A DNA stretch of 34,695 nt from IMG/VR virus record IMGVR_UViG_3300042503_000997, positions 1-34,695 of that record. One strand, given 5' to 3'. This DNA comes from a virus. Numbering within the stretch: position 1 is the first letter of the stretch; every line of letters begins with the position of its first letter. The position numbers and the translations under genes were made by a program. A model generated the notes under the pieces. It had not been told where the DNA came from. It made no database searches and was given only the letters and a program-made list of their open reading frames with translations. Shown here in pieces: positions 6,576 through 15,400 of the stretch.

Positions 6576-8831
6576 TTATACTGTGCGAACCCAAAGTTTT
6601 ATCGTCGATACAGTTTCTTTAGTTTCAATTACTGTTGCACCAACGAAGGTGTTGGAGTATGTTCCGCTGAAGTTACCAGCATAGTTACCAGTATAGTTTC
6701 TTGACCCAGCATAGAATCCAGTGTAGTTACCTGTAAAGAATCCAGTGTAGTTACCTGTATATGTTGCAGTGCCTGTATAGAACCCAGTGTAGTTACCTGT
6801 GAAGAATCCAGTATAGTTGCCTGTGAACGTGGCGGTACCAACATAATTACCAGAGAAGAATCCAGTATATGTTCCTGAGTAGAATCCAGTATATGTCGCA
6901 GGTCCAACATAGTTGCCCGTAAAGAATCCTAGATAGTTACCTGTGAAATTTCCAGCATAGTTTGCTGCATAGTTTCTTGAACCAGAGAAGAATCCAGTAT
7001 ATGTTCCAAGGTAGTTGCCTGCATAATTGCCAGCATAGTTTCTTGAACCAGAGAAGTTCTGTGAATATGTTCCTAGGTAGTTACCCGCATAGTTACCAGC
7101 ATAGTTTCTTGAACCAGAGAAGTTTCTAGAATATGTTCCAAGATAGTTACCTGCATAGTTACCAGCAAAGTTCCTAGAACCAGCATACGTTCCTAGATAG
7201 TTGCCGCTGAAGTTTCCTAAGTAACTTCCACTAAAGTTTCTTGAATATGTTCCAAGGTAGTTGCCGCTGAAGTTTCCTAAGTAACTTCCACTAAAGTTTC
7301 TTGAATATGTTCCAAGGTAGTTACCAGCGAATGTTCCACCAGCGAAACCACCAAAGAATGGCACATAGTTTCCGAGGTAGTTACCACTGAAACTGCCAAG
7401 GTAGTTACCAGTGAAGTTCTGTGAATATGTTCCAAGGTAGTTACCACTGAAACTGCCAAGGTAGTTACCAGTGAAGTTCTGTGAATATGTTCCAAGGTAG
7501 TTGCCTGCATAATTGCCAGCATAGTTTCTCGACCCAGAATATGTTCCAAGGTAGTTGCCTGAGAAGTTACCCAGATAACTACCAGCATAGTTTCTAGAAC
7601 CAGCATACGTTCCTAGATAGTTGCCACTGAAATTACCAAGATAGTTGCCAGAATAGGTTCTAGAACCAGCATATGTTCCTAGGTAGTTGCCACTGAAGTT
7701 TCCAGCATAGTTACCAGAATAGGTTCTAGATCCAGAGAAAAATCCAGTATATGTTCCGCTAAAGTTTCTGGTATAGTTACCAGAATACCCAGCAGTTCCA
7801 ACATATCCGCCTGCATAATTTCCAGTGAAGTTACCTGCATAATTTCCAGAATAACTCTGCGGACCAACATATCCACCGCTGAAATTATTAGCAAAACTTC
7901 CTGCATATGTTCCAGAATAACTCTGCGGACCAACATATCCACCGCTGAAAGTATTTGCGAATGAACCAGCATATGTGCCTGCATAGTTACCAGAAAAGTT
8001 TCTAGATCCACTAAAATTGCCTACATAGTTACCAGCAAAGTTACCGACATAGTTTTGTGGTGAAACTTGTTCACGAGTATCTGCAAACTGATCACCCAGT
8101 TCGACCCATGTTCCACCAGAAACAGGGGCAGATGATTGGACTTTATACAATCCTACACCACTATCAACAATTCTGTTTCTGAAATTCGGAAGCATCTGTA
8201 GAATTTCCGAAGATGACATTTCTTTGACATCTTTAGTGTCAATAAGTTTCAGTGGTTTTAAATTGGAGTCTGAAAGAGTAGTCGCAGCAGTTTTCTGCCA
8301 CAGATATGTTACTGTGTTTCCACCATTGGCAACATCTGTTAAGGTATAACGTGAAACCCATGTACCACCTGATGGTGCAGTAGGTTGCAATCTATACTGT
8401 CCAGCAGTATAAGTTGTTTCGGAGACCATCGCATTAATAGCATAATCCAGAATTTCAGTATCAATCTGTGCGTCTGTTAGTTCTTTGATACCGTCGTCAT
8501 ATTTTAGTGGACGATTAGTAATGTTTTCCGTGGCAGCAGCAGTAACCTGCTTAACAGTATATGTTGTAGTAGAAACTGCACCAGTTGCAGGGTGTGTGCC
8601 TGTTGCTTCTGTTCGATCTGTATCAGCGAATGTTCCGATTGTAGTACCAGATCCACTGTTGTTTGTGGTAATGTTAATTTCAGCTGTGCCTGCGCCATCT
8701 GAGTTCGCACCAAAGGAAACAGTAAGAGTTTGCGCAATATAGTTTTTTACCTCGTCAACAGACATCTGCTGCAGACCCTGCCAGTTTGCAGCAGAAACTG
8801 GCGTTGCTGAGGATTTATTTCTTAGTACCAT
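6576..8831 (-). CDS. Giant Gly-aromatic tetrapeptide-repeat fibre-like protein, copy B
   Basis: A 751-residue protein. Residues 1 to about 257 form a non-repetitive head that closely matches the next gene (shared blocks EINITTNNSG, GTHPATGAVSTTTYT, ENITNRPL, and EQVSPQNYVGNF at its end). From about 258 to 733 the chain is an array of four-residue units of the type G-(N/S/T)-(Y/F)-x, for example NYLGTYSGNFSG, interspersed with GSRNY. A short C-terminal cap (ETKETVSTIKLWVR) is again shared with the neighbour. This head/array/cap layout suggests an elongated trimeric or solenoid fibre on the virion, possibly adhesive. It starts one base after the stop of copy A (TAATATG). Two exact 60-bp tandem duplications lie within the array. 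No known family is assigned. Confidence 0.7.
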   Translation of the reverse strand: MVLRNKSSATPVSAANWQGLQQMSVDEVKNYIAQTLTVSFGANSDGAGTAEINITTNNSGSGTTIGTFADTDRTEATGTHPATGAVSTTTYTVKQVTAAATENITNRPLKYDDGIKELTDAQIDTEILDYAINAMVSETTYTAGQYRLQPTAPSGGTWVSRYTLTDVANGGNTVTYLWQKTAATTLSDSNLKPLKLIDTKDVKEMSSSEILQMLPNFRNRIVDSGVGLYKVQSSAPVSGGTWVELGDQFADTREQVSPQNYVGNFAGNYVGNFSGSRNFSGNYAGTYAGSFANTFSGGYVGPQSYSGTYAGSFANNFSGGYVGPQSYSGNYAGNFTGNYAGGYVGTAGYSGNYTRNFSGTYTGFFSGSRTYSGNYAGNFSGNYLGTYAGSRTYSGNYLGNFSGNYLGTYAGSRNYAGSYLGNFSGNYLGTYSGSRNYAGNYAGNYLGTYSQNFTGNYLGSFSGNYLGTYSQNFTGNYLGSFSGNYLGNYVPFFGGFAGGTFAGNYLGTYSRNFSGSYLGNFSGNYLGTYSRNFSGSYLGNFSGNYLGTYAGSRNFAGNYAGNYLGTYSRNFSGSRNYAGNYAGNYLGTYSQNFSGSRNYAGNYAGNYLGTYTGFFSGSRNYAANYAGNFTGNYLGFFTGNYVGPATYTGFYSGTYTGFFSGNYVGTATFTGNYTGFFTGNYTGFYTGTATYTGNYTGFFTGNYTGFYAGSRNYTGNYAGNFSGTYSNTFVGATVIETKETVSTIKLWVRTV
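7201..7320 (-). repeat. Exact tandem duplication, 2 x 60 bp, inside the fibre array
   Basis: Bases 7201-7260 and 7261-7320 are identical. Each encodes 20 residues of the type NFSGSYLG / NFSGNYLG / TYSR. Perfect identity, including third codon positions, points to a recent duplication by slippage or unequal recombination; neighbouring units have diverged. Confidence 0.95.
7381..7500 (-). repeat. Second exact tandem duplication, 2 x 60 bp, inside the fibre array
   Basis: Bases 7381-7440 and 7441-7500 are identical and encode two 20-residue units of the type NFTGNYLG / SFSGNYLG / TYSQ. The unit length equals that of the duplication 60 bases to the left, but the sequence differs, so 20 residues looks like the unit of copying. 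Confidence 0.95.
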
Positions 8832-8832
8832 A

Positions 8833-11709
8833 TTATGCTGCCCTTATCCACAATTTTACGGATGAAACTGTTTCTTTAGTTGCTTGTATTGTTGCTCCTG
8901 AAAACGTTCCACTGAAATTGCCAGAGAATTGTCTCGAGTAATTACCAAGGAAGTTTCCAGTTCCTATATAGGTTCCAGAATAAGTTCTAGATCCAGAGTA
9001 ACTTATTGTTCCTCCGTAGTTTCCAACATAGTTGCCAGAATAAGTTCTAGATCCAGCATACGCTTGGAGACCAGAGAAAAATCCTAGATAGTTACCAGAA
9101 TAGTTTCTCGAACCAGAGTAACTTATTGTTCCACCGTAGTTTCCTAAGTAGTTACCAGAATAGTTTCTCGATCCAGAATACGCTTGAAGACCAGAGAAAA
9201 CTCCTAGATAGTTACCAGAATAAGTTCTAGATCCAGAATAACTTATTGTTCCACCGTAGTTTCCAACATAATTACCAGAATAAGTTCTAGATCCAGAGTA
9301 AACGCCAGCATCACCATAGAATCCTAAATAGTTACCAGAATATGCTCTAGATCCAGCATAGTTCTGTGGACTAGTGTAGATTCCTGTACCCGAGTAGTTA
9401 CCACTGTAGTTTCTAGAACCAGCATAGTTCTGTGGTCCATCAAAGTTTCCAGTTCCTAAATAGTTACCAGAATAGTTTCTAGATCCAGAGTAGTTCGCTG
9501 GTCCAGTAAAGAATCCTGTTCCTGCGTAGTTACCAGAATATGTTCTAAATCCAGAGTAGTTCTGTGGACCTGCAAAAGTCCCTGTTCCTGCGTAGTTACC
9601 AGAGTATGCTCTAGATCCAGCATAGTTCTGCGGTCCAACAAAGTTTCCTGTGCCTAGATAGTTACCAGAATAGTTTCTAGATCCAGAAAACGTTCCGGAG
9701 TAATTTATATTCGGCGCTGCATAATACCCAACATATCCATCAGGTGGATCAAGCGTATAATTTCTAGAACCTGCGAAATTACCAGAATATGGTGGACCTG
9801 CAGGTCCCTGATAAAATACTGGGAAACTGCCGATTGGGGTCATATTCAGCGCAATGAATCCTGGACCTGTGTAGAATCCTCCAGGACCACTGAAGTACGG
9901 TGTCTCAAAAAATACTACCGTATCCATATTATTAGGAGTTGGTTGGTATATTGTGTATGGTGTACCAGAATATCCTATTTGTCCAGAAAACGTTCCTGAA
10001 TAATATTCTGCCATGAAGGACCCACCAGGAGCAGAGTATGATGGACCAGCATAAAATCCTGTGTAGTTTCTCGACCCAGAATAGAATCCAATAAAAGGGG
10101 GTGGTTCTGGTGAAAGGAAGTTTGGACCTATGTAGTTACCAGTATAATTTCTAGAACCAGCATAGTTCTGTGGTCCAACAAAGTTTCCTGTGCCCAGATA
10201 GTTACCAGAATAAGTTCTAGATCCAGCATAGTTCGCTGGACCAATAAAGTTCCCAGTTCCTAAATAGTTACCAGAATAGTTTCTAGAACCAGCATAGTTC
10301 TGCGGACTAGTGTAGGTTCCTGTACCCGAGTAGTTACCAGAATATGTTCTGGATCCACCATAATTCTGTGGTCCGACAAAGGTTCCTGTGCCCAGATAGT
10401 TACCAGTATAGTTTCTTGATCCAGAATAGTTTGCTGGACCAGAGAAGAATCCTGTTCCTGCGTAGTTACCAGAATATGTTCTGCTACCAGAATAATTACC
10501 TGAAAAGTTTCCAGTGCCTGCGTAGTTACCAGAATATGCTCTAGAACCAGAATATGCTCCACTAAATGAGGCAAATTGAAGATAACCTGCAGTGTAGTTT
10601 CTAGAACCACTAAAGTTACTAGCGAAAGTAGCGAACCCCAGATAACTACCAGAATAGTTCCTAGTACCAGAATATGCGCCACTAAATGTGACACCACCTA
10701 GATAGTTACCAGAATATGCTCTAGATCCACTAAAGTTTCTAGAGAAAGTAGCAAAACCCATGTACCCATCTGGGAAGAATAGGGCATAATTCCTGGAACC
10801 AGAATATGTTCCACTAAATGTGCCGCTACCAATATAATTTCCTGAATAGTTTCTAGATCCAGAGTAGTTCTGTGGACCAGCATAATTACCAGAAAAATTA
10901 CCAGTAAAATTACCAGTGAAGTTACCGACATAGTTTTGTGGTGAAACTTGTTCACGAGTATCTGTGAAGGTGTTACCAGATTGAATCCAAGTACCGCCAC
11001 TAGGCGCATCCGTTTGGATTTTATAGGTTCCGATACCAGTTTCAATAATTCTATTTCTGAAGACAGGAAGCATCTGTTCAATTTCTGCTTCGGTCATCTG
11101 CTTGCAGTTACCACCATTAAATATTCTTAGTGGTGTAAAATCTACTGTTGGCGCTGAAGACGCAACTGTTTTCTGCCACAGATATGTTACAGTGTTTCCA
11201 CCTTGCGCTGTATCTGTTAGTGTGTATCTTGCGACCCAAGTTCCGCCTGATGGTGCAGTTGCTTGTAGTTTGTATTGCCCAGCAGTATATGATGATTCCG
11301 CGACCATCGCCTCGACACAGAGATCCATGGTACCATCGATATCACCATCTGTCATTTCTTCTAGACGAGAATCCCATGCTAATGGTCTGTTGGTAATATT
11401 TTCAGTCGCCGTAGCAGTAACCTGCTTGGCAGTATATGTTGTTGTAGAGACTGCACCAGTAGCAGGATGCGTTCCGATAGATTCGTTTCTTGTCGTATCG
11501 ACAAACGTACCGATCGAAGTTCCTGCACCTGAGTTATTTGTCGTGATGTTTATTTCAGCAGTACCAGTACCATCTGTTACTGCAGCAAATTTTTCTGTGA
11601 TAACATTGGCAATATAATTTTTTACCTCTGCATCGGTCATGGTCTGCAAACCGCTAATGTTTGCAGAAGTGATTGGGGACCCTGTTGCCTTGACCTTTAG
11701 AGGATTCAT
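8833..11709 (-). CDS. Giant Gly-aromatic tetrapeptide-repeat fibre-like protein, copy A
   Basis: A 958-residue paralogue of the downstream gene. The head (about residues 1-258) and the C-terminal cap (ATKETVSSVKLWIR) match copy B. The array between them is built from longer composite units such as GSRNYSGNYLGTGNFVGPQN, richer in Pro, Thr and Ser-Arg than copy B. Around residues 525-670 the periodicity is broken by a Pro/Gly/aromatic segment with SPEPPPFIGF, YTIYQPTPNNMD and GPAGPPYSG. This may be a separate domain or knob in the shaft. The stop is followed after one base by the start of copy B, and its own start lies one base after the previous stop (TAAAATG), so three fibre genes look coupled. 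A virion surface role is inferred. Confidence 0.7.
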   Translation of the reverse strand: MNPLKVKATGSPITSANISGLQTMTDAEVKNYIANVITEKFAAVTDGTGTAEINITTNNSGAGTSIGTFVDTTRNESIGTHPATGAVSTTTYTAKQVTATATENITNRPLAWDSRLEEMTDGDIDGTMDLCVEAMVAESSYTAGQYKLQATAPSGGTWVARYTLTDTAQGGNTVTYLWQKTVASSAPTVDFTPLRIFNGGNCKQMTEAEIEQMLPVFRNRIIETGIGTYKIQTDAPSGGTWIQSGNTFTDTREQVSPQNYVGNFTGNFTGNFSGNYAGPQNYSGSRNYSGNYIGSGTFSGTYSGSRNYALFFPDGYMGFATFSRNFSGSRAYSGNYLGGVTFSGAYSGTRNYSGSYLGFATFASNFSGSRNYTAGYLQFASFSGAYSGSRAYSGNYAGTGNFSGNYSGSRTYSGNYAGTGFFSGPANYSGSRNYTGNYLGTGTFVGPQNYGGSRTYSGNYSGTGTYTSPQNYAGSRNYSGNYLGTGNFIGPANYAGSRTYSGNYLGTGNFVGPQNYAGSRNYTGNYIGPNFLSPEPPPFIGFYSGSRNYTGFYAGPSYSAPGGSFMAEYYSGTFSGQIGYSGTPYTIYQPTPNNMDTVVFFETPYFSGPGGFYTGPGFIALNMTPIGSFPVFYQGPAGPPYSGNFAGSRNYTLDPPDGYVGYYAAPNINYSGTFSGSRNYSGNYLGTGNFVGPQNYAGSRAYSGNYAGTGTFAGPQNYSGFRTYSGNYAGTGFFTGPANYSGSRNYSGNYLGTGNFDGPQNYAGSRNYSGNYSGTGIYTSPQNYAGSRAYSGNYLGFYGDAGVYSGSRTYSGNYVGNYGGTISYSGSRTYSGNYLGVFSGLQAYSGSRNYSGNYLGNYGGTISYSGSRNYSGNYLGFFSGLQAYAGSRTYSGNYVGNYGGTISYSGSRTYSGTYIGTGNFLGNYSRQFSGNFSGTFSGATIQATKETVSSVKLWIRAA

Positions 11710-11710
11710 T

Positions 11711-12193
11711 TTAGTTTAACCTGTTACCACTCGAGTCATAAACAATTAAATTAGTTACGCGATACCAATCTACAGCATCTTGTGCAACCAATTCAACAGA
11801 CGAATATGGTGACAAATTGACACCAACATTGACAGTTCCACCGTCAATAACATCTGAGGTATCTGGATACACAACAATAGTAACTGCTGTAGTATTAATA
11901 ACCTTGATGGTCAAACCTGCAGCAGCAGTAGGAAGTTTTACACCCTGATTTGCTGTTGCTGTTGTGATCATGTTGAGAGTTTTTGTCAGCGCAGTTGCAG
12001 TACCTTGGGTAGTTCCCGCTGCTGCGACTGTGCCTGCAACCGATTTGGTTAGACTCCCAGTAAGTGCTAAATCTGCAAAGGAAGGACTTGATCCAGACTC
12101 ATACTTATCAGTATTCAAATTGCTGAAGTTATTATCAACTTCAGTATTTGTCAGCGGAGTCCCCTTTACAGATCTAAGGGTAAGTGTGCTCAT
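11711..12193 (-). CDS. Fibre or baseplate-attached structural protein
   Basis: A 160-residue protein starting MSTLTLRSVKGTPLTNTEVD. The N-terminal motif LTNTEVDNNFSNLNTDKY is typical of the attachment end of many tail fibre proteins in marine phages (recalled pattern). The rest is Thr/Ala/Val-rich with predicted beta strands (GLTIKVINTTAVTIVVYPD, then VDWYRVTNLIVY) and lacks the tetrapeptide arrays of its two downstream neighbours. It may be a short fibre or the adaptor that connects the giant repeat proteins to the baseplate. An exact late promoter lies 70 bases upstream at 12270-12263, so this gene probably heads the fibre transcript. Confidence 0.65.
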   Translation of the reverse strand: MSTLTLRSVKGTPLTNTEVDNNFSNLNTDKYESGSSPSFADLALTGSLTKSVAGTVAAAGTTQGTATALTKTLNMITTATANQGVKLPTAAAGLTIKVINTTAVTIVVYPDTSDVIDGGTVNVGVNLSPYSSVELVAQDAVDWYRVTNLIVYDSSGNRLN

Positions 12194-12203
12194 GCTTTTA
12201 TCC

Positions 12204-12413
12204 TTATTTCTGTAGTATTTGTGTTAGTAAGTTTTTAATCTCAATCATTTCATTCTTAAGATTATTTATATCGTCTCCATATGATTCAATTTGTTTCATG
12301 TGTTGTTTGCGAGACTTGTATGCCTGCAGAGCAGGCAGGTCATTCGAAAGTATTGCCTTCGAATGACCATCACGTTCATACTTTGTAGTATCAGTTAGTT
12401 TAATTCTTGTCAT
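12204..12413 (-). CDS. Small coiled-coil protein of the baseplate/fibre block
   Basis: A 69-residue protein starting MTRIKLTDTTKYERDGHSKA. ATG 12413 lies one base after the stop of the 2101-residue gene (TAATATG); the upstream TTG at 12431 is less likely. The second half (SRKQHMKQIESYGDDINNLK and following) has heptad spacing of I, L and M, typical of a short parallel coiled coil. It could be a trimerisation or adaptor peptide for the fibres. The coding sequence contains two back-to-back perfect hairpins (12321-12368) and, near its 3' end, a late promoter for the next gene. The function is not known. Confidence 0.65.
   Translation of the reverse strand: MTRIKLTDTTKYERDGHSKAILSNDLPALQAYKSRKQHMKQIESYGDDINNLKNEMIEIKNLLTQILQK
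12263..12270 (-). promoter_or_regulatory. T4-type late promoter TATAAATA (internal)
   Basis: An exact minus-strand match lies within the 3' end of the small coiled-coil gene and 69 bases before the ATG at 12193. It probably starts a transcript for the three fibre genes. Promoters inside the end of the preceding gene are common in T4-like late regions. Confidence 0.6.
12321..12368 (-). other. Two adjacent perfect hairpins inside a coding sequence
   Basis: TGCCTGC-AGA-GCAGGCA (12321-12337, 7-bp stem, 3-base loop) abuts GGTCATTCGAA-9-TTCGAATGACC (12338-12368, 11-bp stem, 9-base loop) with no base between them. Neither is followed by a T-tract on either strand, so they are not ordinary intrinsic terminators. 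They lie about 50 bases before a late promoter on the same strand. Confidence 0.75.
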
Positions 12414-12414
12414 A

Positions 12415-15400
12415 TTACACCTGCAACGCAATCGCTCTAAGTTCTCTTACTAATGGAACTACAGAACTATTTGTTGATGTCGGAATAACCTTCACTGCGA
12501 AATTTTTGTATCCACTATAAGTCACACTTCCTGCAGTATATTCCAGAACTCCACCAACTTTATTTGCTGTAGGTATAGTATACTGGTATTCAACAAACCC
12601 AGATTTTCCAGTGCTAACTATTGGTGTTTGGGCGAGTTCTAATTGGATCCAATCTAGATCATCAAAATTACTCGGATCAGTCGCATTCTGGAATCTACCA
12701 TATACTCTAACATCACAACCAGCAGGAATCTGATTGCTCAGATAAACCTTTAGATCTTCAGCATCTTGACCGTCATCGAGAATAACACGACGAGAAATAT
12801 ACTTCGATGCTGCAGTTCCGTTGTTTCCATCTTCACCAGAAATATCATCTGGTCCATTAATATCATTGGCAATAGCGATCATTGAACATTTTCTGGTGTC
12901 GATTACAGGAGACACAGTTGATGTTTGAGTCACCATGCCTGCTCTTATGCTCAGAGATTTATCTCCACCCAAGTTTGCTTGCTCGTTTGAGTAAGAATAT
13001 ACTTGTGCTTCATATGTTAATGCATGTTCTTGCCCGAAGTTAAACCCTTCGTATGAATCTCCACCAGCGCTCGCGCCAGTAGCAGTTGGTGCTATAGACC
13101 AAGAAACTACCGCAGGAGTATGATCAATAAACCCGACATTAGTTTCCACAACATTAAGTTGTTTATTCTCGACTTCTATAATTTCAGCATAAGTCGTGCC
13201 ATTCCCAATAATATCAGTAGCAGTGAATCTGCCACTCCTTACTAAGATTTTACCAACATTATACAGAGAATCATACTGCTTCACGAATCCTCTATTCAGA
13301 GTTACCGCGACTACCGCAGCAGAACCACTACCACTTGAAATAGTTAGTGTCGGATTACTTGTGTATCCTGCTCCTGGATTTGTAACTACGACGTCAGTTA
13401 CTATTCCACCTGCAATTGTTACGGCGACAGTCGCATTTGTAGTAGCACCACCCCCTGAAAGAGTATGTGATATACTTCCATCTGTATAACCAGAACCTGC
13501 GTTTGTAATGTTGAATGAGAATCCGTGGATTGCATCTCCTGGTTCAAAATTTCCATTAGTAAACGAATCAAATTTCAAGAAGTCGACATCCATATTTTTC
13601 ATTTCAATCAAACCAACTGTATTAATATCGAAATCTGCGCGACGCAAAGTAAACTTGATATCTTCTGCTTGCCACGCTGTCCAAGATCTATCATTGGCAG
13701 ATGTAAATAGCACACCAATATTTGGTTGTTCAGAAATTCTGTTTTCAGTGCCAAGTTCATTTGCACCCAATTCAGAAACCCAAATATTATAATCTGGATT
13801 ATTACCTGCGGGAAGAAGAACAAAACAGTACTCTGTGTTATTTTGCAGGTATACTGGCGACGGGAACACAAAAGTTGTTGCTGCAGTTGCATCTTCACTG
13901 ACAGTAATATCGGCAGGATTCAACGTGACTTCACCGAATGGAATAACTTTATTTCCTGGGTATCCATTTACCACTTCGCGCAATTGGAGAGTGATTGGCG
14001 CAGTAGATGATTTGGTTCTGAAATATATGTCAAGGTTAGTGACATAACAACCAAATGGCATACCGTCAACGTAGAATGTCTGTGCGATAGGATCTCGATA
14101 TAACCTGCCTCCAGGACGACAGGCAGCAGGAACTTGGGTGGAGCAACTTGGTTCTTGATCATCGCTTATTGTTTCAAGCCTTATGTTATCCTGCCCACCA
14201 AACCCATTGGGTCCTCTAAGTACTCGCTCACTACCATTGGGAGTAAACTCTCTACAGATTGTTACTGGTGCACATGGATCTGGTTGCGGAGTATCGGGTT
14301 GCGGGACTACATCAGGTGCAGGAGTAGGTGCTGGTGTCGGAGCAGGAGTAGGTGCAGGTGTAGGTGCTGGAGTCGGTGCTGGCGTCGGAGCAGGTGTTGG
14401 AGCAGGTGTTGGAGCAGGAGTCGGTGCTGGCGTCGGAGCAGGAGTCGGAGCAGGTGTAGGTGCTGGAGTCGGAGCAGGTGTCGGCGCTGGTGTTGGCGTT
14501 GGAGATGGCGCTGGTGTCGGTGCTGGCGTCGGAGCAGGTGTTGGAGCAGGTGTTGGAGCAGGAGTCGGTGCTGGCGTCGGAGCAGGAGTCGGAGCAGGTG
14601 TAGGTGCTGGAGTCGGAGCAGGTGTCGGCGCTGGAGTCGGAGCAGGTGTCGGAGCAGGTGTAGGTGCTGGTGTAGGCACAATAATTGTTGTATACTCATT
14701 GTAAACATTAGTAACATTGGTGTTATTAACTACTACTGAATTATCAGTTACACTATTATCAATGTTTGTAGTGTTGTTGATAGTGGTATAGGTGTTGTTT
14801 ACATTGGTTTGCACAACTCCGACAGATCTATCAGCTAATCTATTCTCAGTCGTAGATGTTTCAAAGACTGATCTCGAATCAGAAACAGAACCAATCGCCA
14901 CATTTGCAACGCGAGTTGATACGACTGTATCTTGAACAGATTGTGACAATCCATTTGCTGACCATGTTTGCATCGCCGCAGTTGTTACAAATGGTTCGCG
15001 ATTGTGTGGATCATCACAGAGACGGAAATTCTTGTCGCCAGTACGGAATGTTGCTGCCGGAATTCTAAATTGTCCCACACAAACACCTTGAGCATTTGTG
15101 ATCAGGGAATCGCCATAATTACCATCAACATATGATGAATATGCTGCAGGATCGACAGGCGCAAGGTCTGTTGCTGGATCAAAATTCAGTGGTCTACAAT
15201 GCGTTGTAACATTAACACCATCAAAGAACGGGAATACTCGAGTATTAGGTTTCATTCTTTTTGCGATGAACGTCACCACAACTGAACGCATGAACGGAAT
15301 AATCGAAGTATCCGTTACACGAGCACCAATTCGTTGGGATTGTGTTTCAGGAGTTACCGATATAGAAACGCCTTGACGAGTTTGGCGCTGTTCCGTCGTA

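Noticed and set aside
6576-8831. Diversity-generating retroelement target in the fibre genes
   Set aside because: No reverse transcriptase, template repeat or accessory gene was seen in the window, and variation here is in whole repeat units rather than at adenines.
8826-8840. Possible frameshift joining the two giant repeat genes into one
   Set aside because: Each gene has its own full head and its own C-terminal cap, and the junction is the same TAATATG form used elsewhere, so these are two intact paralogues.
6632-10935. CRISPR array suspected from dense short repeats
   Set aside because: Repeats are 12-60 bp coding units in frame with no unique spacers of uniform length; the whole region is open reading frame on the minus strand.
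12321-12368. Intrinsic terminator after the 2101-residue gene
   Set aside because: Stems are strong but no run of T follows on either strand, so I call it a hairpin pair of unknown role.
14183-14704. Plus-strand open frame encoding a Gly-Ala-Val repeat (GAGV)n
   Set aside because: It is the antisense shadow of the PAPT array of the 2101-residue gene; it has no ribosome-binding site and its periodicity comes entirely from the 12-bp repeat.
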